Shown in pieces: positions 46,565-59,400 of a stretch of 64,000 nucleotides of DNA. Made by a program: the position numbers and the translations under genes. Position 1 is the first letter of the stretch. Every line of letters starts with the position of its first letter. The notes below the pieces were generated by a model. It made no database searches. It was given only the letters and a program-made list of their open reading frames with translations, and was not told where the DNA came from. This DNA comes from Piezodorus guildinii (Eukaryota; Arthropoda; Insecta; Hemiptera; Pentatomidae): assembly GCA_023052935.1 (NCBI GenBank), contig CM041292.1:114109436-114173435 (forward strand), given 5' to 3'.

Positions 46565-46700
46565 CATTCCAGCCAAGTTGAACAATCTTTTGCCGTGTGA
46601 TTATTGCGAATTGTCGTGTGGGTTGGCGTTGTCATGGTGCAATACAACACCTTTGCAATTGACTAGTTTTGGGCGTTTCTGTCACTTAAAGAGATGCCAC
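46565..46700 (-). pseudogene. Mariner/Tc1-type transposase fragment
   Basis: In two frames the minus strand gives GIVLHHDNANPHDNS and QKIVQLGWNVL. This fits the second catalytic block HHDNARPHT..., LGW(D/N)VLPHPPYSPDLAP of mauritiana-like mariners, truncated before the YSPDL motif. Confidence 0.55.
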
Positions 46701-47194
46701 TTAAGTAAATGCAGAACAAGCATCATATTACGAGACAATCCAAGCCTGGCTGAACTAAAACATAACAAACTTGGACACGGTCAACGAACGATGAGAGGAA
46801 CCCCCTTATTTTCGTTGGAAAGGTATTAAGAATTAGATGTAGTATTGTGTAAGATAGAGAATCTGGAAGGAACAAAAAGTATCGGAAAAGCTAAAATTAA
46901 AAAAACCTAAAAAGCCGGTATTGAAGTTGGACCGGATCATACGGCTTATGCCGAAAAAAACGGAAATATACAGTGGGGAAGTCCCGGGCGGCTTTAGTCA
47001 GCATCGAACCTCGGTTCAGTCGACATCAAACCTCAGGTTCACCGAACGTGGATTATTCAATTTTTCACTCATTTTGTTTGACTACGGTTTTTTATTGTTG
47101 AAATTCAATTTTTGGGATGGAATGACGAGCAAGTGTTGGTTTTAATTTACTTAAAACGTCGTATTTTATGGGATAGTTCTGCTTCCCAACATAC

Positions 47195-49163
47195 TGTTGT
47201 ATTTATACTAATAATAAATACATACAAACCCAGATATTAGGCTTTTATTGAATATAAACCACAACAGTAGTAAACATTTAAAACATTTTCAGAACGAACT
47301 AAACATATGTTAAATTAAACAAGTGAAATTATAACCATTCATTTTCATCACATTCTCCCCCTCTATATTCTGAACTAAAACTTAGTTACATAGTCCTTCA
47401 AATAAGCAGGAGGCTTGATAGTTCGTCTAGGCCTTAAGGTTTCAGTTTCAGGTGAGTCGCTTTGAACTGGCTGTTCGATATTTCGAGGACTGGTGTAGTT
47501 TAGCTCAACGGTGGACGGTAGACTTGCTTCAGCTCGACCTGCCTCAGGGTTTGGTTGAATTTAAGACACTTCTCTTTGTTCTTCTATGAGTGGAGGGGCT
47601 TCAGCTCTTAGAAATAGATCCGTGTTCCCTCTAGGGGCAAGTTGTCGTAGCGAGACAGTTTTTACAGGGGTTTTTACGAGACAGGGTTTACTTCTAGAAG
47701 TTCAGCTTCTTCAACCAAGTCGTCATTCTTGCTGGACCGTACGTTTCATTTGATGAGTACAGGCCCAGGTGTGGTAAGCCAAGTAGGTAGAGCTTCTCCG
47801 TTTGAGGTTAGGCGCGGAAAACTGAAGAATCGTTCATGAGGAGTAAAATTAGTAGCCGTGCATAATAGAGACCGAATAGAGTGAAGAGCCTGCGGGAGAA
47901 CGTCTTCCCAATCGCGAGTCTGGAGATTTTTGGTCTTGAGAGCTAAATTAATTGTTTTCCACAAAGTACCATTCAAACGCTCCACCTGCCCATTCCCTTG
48001 AGGATTATAGGGCGTTGAGTGGCTAGTGGCTATTCCATTGGAATGTAGGAATGATATTAATTCCCGTGAAATAAAAGATGACCCTCTGTCAGAGTGCAAA
48101 TAAGCTGGAGTCCCAAAGAGCATAAAAAGATCTGTAAGGCATTTTATAACAGTACCAGAGGTTGTGCTTTACAAGCGTAGGCGAACGGGAATCTAGAGTA
48201 TTCATCTATGATGGTCAGAATGAAGTAATTCCTCGTCTTTGAGGGAATCGGGCCCTTGAAATCTACATTGATTCGCTCAAAAGGAGTAGTTGCCTTGATC
48301 AGAGTTCCCCGAGATTTGTGAAAACGGGGTTTGACTTCGGCACAAATCGAACAAGCTGAGTTGACCCTTCTAACATCTTCGATTGAAAACGGGAGATTCC
48401 TGCAACGCAGCCAGTGAACCATTCTGGTAATACCGGGATGGTTGAGAGATTGATGCAATTCCAACAGTCGATCATTGGATATGGAGCTACAAACTCTAGA
48501 AAGGGCATCAGCCTTTACGTTTTCTCTTCCAGAGCGGTAGGTTATATCGGACTGGAAAGGAGCCAATTCAAGTCACCAACGTAGAATTTTATCATTTTTT
48601 ATTTTGCTCGAGTGTTTTTGATTGAATACGAAAGAGAGAGCTTGTTGATCTGTTAGTAATTGAAAATGTCTCTCTAAAAGAAAGTATCTCCATTTCTTAA
48701 GAGATTCCACAATTGCAGCTGCTTCCTTCTCAATCGCAGGGTGTGCACGTTCAGACTTAGCGAGTGTCCGTGAGAAGAACGCCACAGGGCGACCACCCTG
48801 ACTCAAAGTTGCGGCCAAGGCGACATCTGAAGCATCTGTCTCTACCACCATCTGTTCAGTATCATTAATTGTGGTAACTGTAGCATCAGCAATACTTTGT
48901 TTTAGGCTCTCAAAATCTTCAATAGTTTGATGATCCAGAGGGAAGACCTTAGAGTCGGTCAGTGATCTGATTTTATCTGAGTAATGTGCAATCCATTTTG
49001 AATAGTGAGCAAAGAGCCCTAGAGCACGCTTCAGTGACGCATCGTTATTAGGCTTTTATTGACTATAAACCACAACATTAGTAAACATTTAAAACATTTT
49101 CAGAACAAACTAAACATATGTTAAATTAAACAAGTGAAATTATAACCATTCATTTTCATCACA
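47195..49163 (-). mobile_element. Internally deleted Ty3/gypsy LTR retrotransposon with 5-bp target duplication
   Basis: The element lies between CATAC at 47190-47194 and CATAC at 49164-49168. The left LTR (the 3' LTR in coding sense) is 47195-47352: TG...CA, 158 bp, with AATAAA inside. A polypurine tract (AGAGGGGGAGA on the minus strand) abuts it at 47353-47363. The right LTR is a truncated 118-bp copy, 49046-49163, fused directly to reverse transcriptase sequence. The leader, gag, protease and most of the reverse transcriptase are deleted. Confidence 0.9.
47375..49045 (-). pseudogene. Ty3/gypsy pol remnant: RT connection, RNase H, integrase
   Basis: Order on the minus strand: ALGLFAHYSKWI and FPLDHQTIEDFESLKQS (RT C-terminus); RNase H with VVETDASDVALAATLSQGG, ERAHPAIEKEAAAIVESLKK and LLTDQQALSF; integrase zinc finger (LHQSLNHPGITRMVHW, then CSIC); and the integrase core. 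The core keeps all three acidic residues: NVDFKGPIP, LHSDRGSSF, and GNGQVERLNGTLW. A single-base shift near 48140 splits the core and a stop lies near 48566. The C-terminal tail RRTIKPPAYLKDYVTKF ends at TAG 47375. The element is inactive. Confidence 0.88.
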
Positions 49164-49393
49164 CATACATTTAGAAACCTCTTCCTAAAGGACACTTAAA
49201 AAAAAACTTTCGTTTCAACGAAGCCACCTCTCTCTTTGTTGAATGTAAAGTAAAAGGTAGAAATAACCCGGTCGGCTTCGTTTCGGTGTGGACGTCGTGG
49301 CGCTGTAGTGCCGGCTCGAACGAGCCAGCCTGGCTTAGCTTGCCCTGGTCAGCCCAATCGGCCTATCGCAGCATACTGTTGACCTTACTTTAA

Positions 49394-49954
49394 CACGTTC
49401 GCGCCGGGGCGAATATCTGTGTTATTCAGCGTGAGGTGGGACTGTCTTAGCTGCTTACACTTCGTGGGGCCGGGCAGTACTGTTGCAAGTTTTAACGTGT
49501 TTAATGCAAGATCACAACAGTTCAAGGTTTCCAACGCGCTAAATGGGAGATTGTAACAGTTTTGACATACACATATGACTTGAAGGAGTAATTATGGAAA
49601 GTATTAAGAAAAGATTCTTATATTATTAAAAATAATTCTTATTATTATATTAGATTCTTACATTATATTATGGAAATAAAAATATGGCAAGAAATCACTC
49701 ACAGCTATTTCAAATTCTTAAAGAAGAGTAATCAAGTGAAATTAACCGATAAGAGTCCTTTGAGGGGGAAGGGTGTTGAAAGTTATAAAATATTTAATAA
49801 ATAAACAAATGAACCCTTGAGCTTGTTAATTCCTACAACATATAATTAAGATGAAAAATAAAATAAATCTATTTTCCAAAAACAAGTGTAATGCACGTCA
49901 CCCCACTGAACTAACAAGCGTGACCCACCGGTGGGTCTCCCCGGCGTGAACGTG
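49394..49954. mobile_element. TTAA-flanked MITE (piggyBac type)
   Basis: A 16-bp inverted repeat, CACGTTCGCGCCGGGG at the left and CCCCGGCGTGAACGTG at the right, has one mismatch. It is flanked by TTAA at 49390-49393 and 49955-49958. TTAA duplication is the hallmark of the piggyBac superfamily. The 561-bp interior has no transposase, so it is non-autonomous. Confidence 0.85.
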
Positions 49955-50483
49955 TTAAATTAGGAAGATCGAGACAGGCGGGTCATGATACGAGGATGGC
50001 TAAAGCCTAGATTCTGAAAAAAATTTCTAGTGGATACTGCATTGCACTAAGAGGGCAGGACGACCGAAGCTGCGGTGGATGGTTATAGTGACAGTTGATG
50101 TGAAAAGCCTCTTTAGATCTAAAACTAATTAGAGAACACGATAGAGCCGAAAAACAGGATTTCAAGACCCTCGATGGAAATAAGTATGACGAATACTAAC
50201 CTTTTTACTTCTAATTGAAATATTTATCCATCTCGGTCTGAACCGTTTTAATATTCTCCTTATTATGTCAGGTCCATCCTGTTTTTCTCCCTCTGTTTAT
50301 TTATTTTGGGAGTAAACTTCGAAGTGACAGTTCAAACGTACTGCACTCATACGTCTGACATTAAGGCGATAGTTGAAACTCTTGTTGGAACAGAAGAACA
50401 GTGTTTTACAATACTATCGATTATTATATATCAATCGAGTAAAGTCCGTAGCAGCCAAAATTTGAATCTTACTACTTTTCGAA

Positions 50484-53400
50484 ATGAATTTCATTCCTGG
50501 TTTGTGGAAAGAAAAAGTAACTGCCTCGAAATTTCCATATGCTGTTAATAGTGAGGTCGAAGCTGAAAATATTTTGTTTAAAAACTCTCCAGAAAGGTTG
50601 CTTTTACTTAAATGGATTTACTCACTGATAAGTGGGTTGGTGAATGATATCGAGCCTAAAGGTGATTATTTTTTTTCCTTTCATGTTTAATGATTCACAT
50701 TTTCTTGCTAATCTTTTCAATTTTAGAGCTGGCGATTTTTTTTTTCAATCTTGGTATTTTGGAGGGTGACCCATTCAAATTTGTTGAAGTAAGTGTTTTT
50801 ACACATTATTTTCTTTTTTTAATACTTTTTATAAGGATATATTCCTTTACTTATGGAAGTTATATTCCTTAGCTATGGTATGTCTACATTATTTTCTTAG
50901 ATCTAGAATAAAAGGAATTTATTTTTGTAATTATAAATATCATATACTGTATGCTCACTCCTATCAAGCAAACTTGTCTCGCAACGCACCTAGGTAATTC
51001 TATACAAAACTCTCATCTGCTCTGTTTTGACTAATAGACATGTGCCATTGCAAAGGCAGTTGAAAGAGACCTCCCTACTCTGAAAGGATAATCCAAAAAA
51101 ATTGATGGGCGCACCTGTGAGAATGGATAGTAGAGAAGGCATAGAAGTATAGAAATCTATGGGCTTTATAATGAGCCTGATATTGTTGAAATTAGTGTAG
51201 AGGTTAAGGTGGGCAGAACAACTCACACTGTTGCCTGATGACTCAGTTCTGAAGACAGAACAGCAGTTTGTCTGGCATAAAGTTGGGAGACCCAGACTGC
51301 GGTGCTCGGACTGTGTGGCTGCTGATTTAAGGACCATCAGGGTAAGGAATTGGATGGCCGAATCAGGAGGCAGGAATACTCAGTAATTGCTAGTGGAGCA
51401 AGCCGACTCGCTTGTGGGTTGTAGATCTAAACTAATAATATAATTGATAATCTCATTTAATATGGTTTACTTGATAGTCCCTTATTAATGACTAATGATG
51501 TCATACTTATTGTGGTTTATTATCATTACATATTTTACAGGGTAACCTCCTTAAAAATCATCAGGAGAAGGTTTGGAGTAATTTGTTTAATGTTGCCAAA
51601 ATGATGAAATATTCACCTGAAATCAGCAAAACCTTCTCCGAAAAACATTTTAACCTAGAGGTAATGTAAATTTATGGGTTTTTTCTTTCATATTGTATGC
51701 TTATACTATCCTAGAAGAAATAAGTTGAACTATGTAAAACTGGGAAGTTCTTTTATAAGTTAATTTTTCAGCTAGATTGCTTTGAAATCTATAATATATT
51801 AGCTTGGTTAAAAATTATAACTGAAAATATGATGTAACTCCTCGTAGTGTTGATTGTAATGATTACTAGAAATCTTAGCAACACTTCTTCATTAACAATA
51901 TTATTTAATATTAATATTTAAAGGGATTTTAATTGGAATTACAATATTCCTTTATGTTCTTGATGTATCTCTGCTTATACTGACCATCATTTTAGTTCCC
52001 CATCAAAGAATGGCATAACCAAAATTTGTTTACTCCCATTAAAAAATCCTAGGGTCACCTGCCAGTATGGCATAGAAGACTGTTATCCTAGCCACTATAC
52101 CACAGGTGACCTCTACACTTCATCTGATTGACTCAGCTCATAATTTTATTTTACATTTTGAGTTTTACCCTAGAAATCTGGTTTATAGACAGTAGACAGT
52201 TTTTTTTTCAGTTAATGAGGGAAGGTTACTTTTTTATGTTTGGATTTTGAATTAAAAAAAAATCTAATTTGACGGTACTAATAGTTTGAAGATAATTATA
52301 ATGCATTTCGAACAAATAAAAGTTTAAAAAAAACTTATGATTATGATTCTCTGACAAAATAATGTACTATACTAAAATGTTATCCATTTATTCCGATATA
52401 TTTACATAGTCATATTGTATCCATGACAACTCATTTTGTAGCAAATTATAAAAAAAACAACATAAGGACTGACAATCATATAGGCCGAGTTATATCAAGA
52501 ATATATAGGAATATTGTGATAGCTATTAAAAATACCTTTAGTGTCACCTGTACCATAGTGGCTAGCATAACAGCCTTCTATGTCCTTAGTCACGGGTTCA
52601 AACCCACAGGGGCCCTAGGATTTTTTAATGGGAGTAAAAAATCCTTAGTTAAACTGTCTTTTGGAGGGGACGTAAAAAGGTGGTTCTGAGCCTGTGCAAT
52701 GTCAGGTACTTGTTAAAGATCCCTATCCTCATTAAACCTGGATAGGCCAAATTTAGGACTCTAAATAAATTATAATTGAATTTATTTGTGTGTATTTTCT
52801 TGTACTATACTCTCCTTAGAATATTTTTCTTATTAATATGTATCAATTGAAATTATATAGCTTAATTTTTTTCTTCTATTATATTATTTATTTGTATATT
52901 TTTTTGTCCTTTTATTCAATTTGCCAAAATTAACCCTACTAAGACTGATTGGGCCAGACGACTTTGCTATAGTATATAATTTAAAAAAAAAAAATTGTAT
53001 TATTGAAAATACAATCTTGGTGACAGCTCGGATTTAAAAAAAATTATTTGAAGTTTCTTGATATATTGAACTTTGATTATGTATTTAATGCCTTTTATAT
53101 ATTTTAGGCTACATCTTGTGAATTAGCTGATGGACATCAATCAGACTCTATAAAAACATTGGATTCATTATCATTGGAGCATGACATTCTTAACATAGAT
53201 AGCATTATTTCAACACTTGAGGAACAAGTTGAAAAGGTTTGTAAAATATGTATATATATATATATATATTTTTTATTATTAGTTCAGGTGACATTTTTCT
53301 TGATTTGTACTGTTGTACCTACCAAAAGCATGTATTACCACTACAACCCATGAAGTGTCTTAATGGACTGTAAGTGTACTTTTATGGACAATGGCTATGC

Positions 53401-56400
53401 TAGGAGTTGATTTTGTTGAGATTACGCTCAACTGCTATTTTTCTCACCAATTATGGGTTCCCACTTTATAGAGGCTTGCTAAGCCCCAGGAGCCCTGGGT
53501 ATTTATTCAGTTGATATGACAGAATACATTATCAATCTACTACAGCCAGACTCAAACCCAGAAACCTTGGAGTTAGTAGCATGCTGAGCCTCTCTGCTCC
53601 TCCATGTTTTGTAATAATATCTTCTGATAAAATGTGTGACACTTTTTAGTATTAGCTATTTTTATTTTATTTGGTAATAATTATTTCAATCATTTCATTC
53701 ATTCAATAGGTTATTAATATAAACAAATTAAATGATTTTGTTTTATGTTAAAAATAAACAAAAAATGTGTACAATAATTAATTCATAAAATTGTTTTAGC
53801 CTGTTGCTGCCACAAGTGAAAATAACATTGTATTATGTAAATTGAAAGAATACTTAAACAGATTAAGTCTGATAAATTCTCAAATACAGTTACCCGAATC
53901 AGCAAAGGTTAAAGATCAAAATGATTTTGGCAATTATACTGCTGATCTCTGTACAAAGATGCAAACCCTTGAAACTGTGAGTAATATATTTTTTGATATG
54001 GAATCTTTTTAGTATTTAATGATTTAAATAATAGAATATGTCCTTATTTGAATGAGACAATGTCTTCAGGTTAAATAATTAACAATAGAAATGATTACAT
54101 GCAACGATCACCTATTTTTTTACCCCTTTTTCATCACTCTTCATTGCCTTATACAACTTTGAGTAGAAGGTAACATTTTTTCCTAAAATATTTAGCTTTC
54201 CAACAGTTTATTTTATGCAATATATTATTTGTATTAATTGGTATATTATTTGAATAAAAGAATCATTGTAAATTTCTTCTTTATCAAAATTGTGATCAAT
54301 GCAGCCTCTTCCATTTTTAAATCCAGCTTGCACCTCCGGTATGATATTCTGGGTGATATATTATCCTCCATGCAACGATGCTGTTAAATAATTTAGCATA
54401 TCGGTAGGTATATGCCTCTATAATTATCCACTATTGCATCTATCATTTTTTTAAAAGAGTTCATGTATTATTGATCTAGACCAATGCAAAGATAATTTTT
54501 CTTGTTCTGGTACTGCATAAATAGTACAGTGAAATTAGGTTTTAACCCAAACAACACAAAAAACAAAGAATCAGAAAATAAATTAATTTTTTCATTTTTT
54601 TTCTCAAAAGTTATTATCTTTATCGAAAACATTATTCTACACAAAACTAAATTACTTAAAAATATCTTCAAAAATTATCATATTAATTTTTTTGCTAAAA
54701 TGAATAGTTGCAGAAATATTGAAGAGTAACAAAATATTGATTTCTGATTTTTAGGAGAAAGAAGTTTTTAAATTAAAGATCTTTATTTTGAAAACTATTA
54801 AACATACATAGGTCTATTACCTCTCAAATCAAAGAAATTTTGCTATGGTTTACTTCATCTACATAATTTTCTTAAGAAGTACAGTTTTTATTCTTACACA
54901 ATGAAATAACAAAATTTTGTTTTCCGCGTTTAAATAAAAAATGTTTAGTCATAAAGCTTTATCTCGGAAACTATCAAACGCAAAAATATCTATTACTACT
55001 CCAAAAGCTCATTAAATATTCCATAATGTATTTTGTCTTCATATTTTTTGTAGAAAGGACAATTTGTATAAAATTTTACATATTAATGCAGCAAAATGTT
55101 GATTTTCGATTAAAAAAAAAAAAAAAAAAAGGTTTTACTTAAAACTATCTTATCTCGGTAGTTATTAAACTTTAGGATTTCTATTACCACTTAAATAGAA
55201 GATAAGATCAATCATAATTCGATTTATCTTCATAATTTTCATAGGGATAACAATTTTCATGATATTTGACAAAATAAATTTAGAAAATGGTGATTCAAAA
55301 AATTTTTTTTAAAAAAAAAAGAGCACTTTGAAACGTGTTATCTTAGAAACTACAAAATGTACAGAGTAACTTTCTACTTTCTAACAAAGTAGATGTACAT
55401 ACGGTTTTTAATTACTTCTAATATACACCAAGAAATGTTGAAATAACATTTTTACTGAAAGTGCTCTGTTAATAAAAAAATAAAATACTCCGTTTTAAAT
55501 AGATCTTCTAAACGTAATATTATATTGAAACCATTATTGTGTACATTATAGGAAAAGAAGAGCGGTTTTTCAACTAATAAGTAAAAAATTTCCAATATAT
55601 TACTTTTATTTTAAATAATAAAAAAAAAAAAAAAAAAAAAAGTATTTTAACGATGCACAAACAACTTGAAATAAAATATAAAGCATTTTTGTTAGTTGTT
55701 TTTTCGTTTTTAGTCTCAAATGTACTTGATGTGTATAATGTATCACTTTGAACGAATGGCTGCATATTGTCAAACTCGCCATCTTCCATATTATATTCAA
55801 TATTTAGACTATTATTGCAGGGTTTGAATCCGCAAAAAAGACAGACAATATAACATTGGATTCACCTTTTTTTGCAGCTTTACTTGTTACCACATATCTC
55901 TTTTTATCCACAGGAAATCATATTGTACGAAAGGATTAAGTTGCGAACGACTTTGTGAACGTTCGTTTCCGATTTAAGGATTTATTAGTTTCCTTGGCAA
56001 CTTTCGGTCGCCAAATCATTACTAGCAAAGGAAAAGTAGACCTGGATCCTTTGATACTTATCCACAGAATGATCATCACTAAGCAGTCTGATGATTTGAA
56101 AAAATATTTCTTTCTCAGTTTCCATTGTCACTTTTCTCAGAGGAACTATTTCGAAAAGGGACGAAATCAACATCTATGTTTATTCTTTTTCACCCGTTTG
56201 CCAAATGAAACAGTACTCGGAAAGAATGAAGTTGACGTAGTAGATGCAGACTGTCTTCTACACAGAGTACATTGGTATCGGAGCGAACGTTTATATGTTA
56301 TTTTTAAAAACCATGTGGCATATTTAAAACGAAATCATGGCAGTAATGCTGTGGCAGTCTTCGATGTTCCCCACTGAAGAAAATATAAGAAGTACAAAAA

Positions 56401-59400
56401 GCTCTGAAAGAGCTCGTCGTTCCAAACTACAGTCTTGTTCAGTTCTTTTTAATGGTGAAATATTTCCGCAAGAGCCACATGATGACATGAAACATGATGA
56501 TATTTGTCATTGATCTTTTAGTTTTGGTGACGGCTATAGCGACAGATAATGTGTATTTCTGCGAACCTGAAAGACGTGGCATAGCAGATATGTTCTACTA
56601 CACAAGATATATTAAATATAAACCTTTTTTTTATCCATGCTATAAAAGAAAAAATCCTAGTGTCTGTTTATGGTGGTGATATGAACACTTCTATAGATGA
56701 GTTGCGGTATATGCGATTTGCTAAAGCTGCAGCAAGGGCTAAGCTCGATTTGGCACGTCTACCTCCTACAAGGGATTCAATTGAATTTCATGCTCATCTG
56801 CAAGTAGAAATATGGATAGAAAATGTGAAAGACCCCTTAAACTTGGGCTGGAAAAGGGATATAGGTGACCATGATTAAAGAACATCAGTGATTATGATCA
56901 ATGACACTTAACATGAATGACCATGATTAAAGAACCAGCACCATTGACATTACTGAATATTATTTCCTAGAGATGCAAAGAGAAATGCAGCTGCTAAAAA
57001 GAGGGACTTCAATGTTCTGTCTTTATTGCAGATTCAAATCCTGCAATAATATACCAAATATTATATATAACATGGAGTTTGAGGATTCGCAGCCTTTCAT
57101 TCAAAGTGATACATTATACACATCAAGTACATTTGAGACTAAAAACGAAAAAACAACTAACAAAAATGCTTTTTTGTTTTGTTGAAAAAACGCTCTTCTT
57201 TTCCTCGAATATACACAATAATGGTTTCATTATAATATTACGTTTAGAAGATCTAATTAAAACGGAGTATTTTATTTTTTTACTAACAAAGCACTTTCAG
57301 TAAAAATGTTATTTCAACATTTCTTGGTGTACATTAGAAGTAATTAAAAATTGTATGTACGTCTACTTTGTTAGAAATTTAATGCTCTAAAAGATAGCCT
57401 CTTATGTATTTTTTAATAAACTGCACACCAAAATAGTTATTGAAGCGAAACCACCGACTTTTCTGACATTTTGTGTTTTTTTGACAATTTGGCCAATATT
57501 GACACCCACATATCTCAGTAGCTGTTCTGAATTTTCCAATATGTTACATACCAAAGATGTAGGCAATTTACTGTTCTTTAAAATTGCTAACGACAAAGTT
57601 TGCTCTAAAATAGCCAGGAAGGTATTTAGAAGGAAAAAAATGAAAAAAGTCCTTTTTTTTAAGAGGTTTTTTCAAGATGGCGGAAAACGTCCAAGGGTGA
57701 AAAGTGTGAAAACTTGGGTTTTTAATGAGGGGAGCAGTACAAACAATCGTGCCTAAAAATTAAATTTACCCCACCTTTTTCTAGCCAAAATCCTATTTCT
57801 ACTGGGCTATCTCTATATATTTCATATATAGGTAAGAGAAAGTAAAAATCGAGATACAAAGATAGGAGTAGATGCACAGAACTTAAAGCTATTAATGTAA
57901 TATATCGATACAGTAAACAATTAAAAAAAATATTGACTGATTATTTTGGGTTTGGCACTACATGTTGACGCGTCCAGGCCTCCTCAACCAGCAACCTTCA
58001 GAAGTTTCTGTTCTGTGCTGCAACCATCCAGTTGTGGACTCCTAAACTCCTCGCATCCGCAGCCACACAGTCAGTCCATCGAAGGCGGGGGTGGCCAACT
58101 CTCCTCCGGCCATGGACTATCTCCGTCAATAATCTTTTAGGAGTTTCGTGTTCCTCCATCTTGGCCACATGTCCAGCCCGTCTTAGACGATGTCGCTTGA
58201 TGACGCAAACAACGTCAGGCTCTCCAAAGAGGTTGTAAACCTATTAATTTTTTCTTCTCCTCCACTCTCCACCAACCAACACTGGTCCAAAAATCTTTCA
58301 TAGTATCTTTCGCTCATATGCGGCCAACCTCTGATACATCAGCTTTGCCATAGTCCACGTCTCCGCTCCATACGTAAGGACTGTGCGAATCAATGTTTTG
58401 TACAGAGTGACTTGTGTTTTCCTGGTCACTGACTTGCTTGACAGATGCTGCCTCAAACCAAAGTGACATCTGTTTGCGGCCAACATCCTTCCATTGATCT
58501 CTGTTTCAATGGCATCGTTGCATGTGACTTGTGAGCCAAGATATGTAAACTCAAAGACCCATTCAAAGAGACAATTTCCAAATTCCATCTTTTCCCCAGG
58601 ATCTTGGGTGTTGTTCAGCGATCATATACTTGGTCTTATCATGGTTGACCAGTAGACCAAATTTTCTTGCTGCTTCTGCGAGAGTTAGGAATGCCTCTTC
58701 GACTGATTTCTTTGTGCCTCCAATTATATCGATGTCATCGGCGTATGCTAGGAGCTGTACGGTTCTATTTATAATAGTCCCTGTAGTCTGAATTGCTGAA
58801 TCTCTTATTGCCTTCTCTAGAGCCAGGTTAAACAGTAGACATGCTAGGGCATCACCCTGGTGCACTCCCTTTCTGGAAGAAAAACTTTCTAAGCGATCGC
58901 CCTGCACTTGTACAACGCATTCGAGGTCTATCATGGTCATCTTGATCAGTCTTATTAGGCCTTCAGGTACATTCAGCTGTCTCAAGGCTTCGTAGAGACC
59001 CTTTCGATCCACACTATCATATGCCGCTTTGAAGTCTATGAATAAATTATGGGTGGTTATATGAAACTCATGTCCCTTTTCCAATATAGTCCTTTCTAAA
59101 CCCACATTGGTAAGAGCCTCATTCTCTTTCTGCGTATGGAAGAAGCCGTTGAAACAAAATGCTAGAAAGGACTTTGTAAGCGCATGGTAGGAGGGCTATG
59201 CCCCGATAGTGTCAACAATCAAATTGTAATTTGTAATCTTTGTAAAAATGGGGCATATTAAAGATTTCCTCGATTCTGATGGCATATCTTTCTTTTCCCA
59301 GATGTCCATAATCAGATTGTGTAGGGATATTTTCAGACGTTTACCACCGTACTTGAGCAACTCAGCTGGTAGATTGTATTAACTGATACAGTTACAAAAT

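Larger units (their letters stand above)
55378..57381. mobile_element. Inverted-repeat element with about 365-450 bp arms around a decayed nuclease-like gene
   Basis: Left arm 55378-about 55830 and right arm about 57017-57381 are inverted copies. Long stretches are identical, e.g. GTGATACATTATACACATCA and AAAACGAAAAAACAACTAAC. The left arm carries an extra A-run block. Arms end at CTACTTTGTTAGAAA. I found no clear target duplication. It lies in the last intron of the HAUS7-like gene. Confidence 0.75.

Noticed and set aside
52423..52689. 88-residue plus-strand frame
   Set aside because: Most of it is SINE family A sequence; no host protein features.
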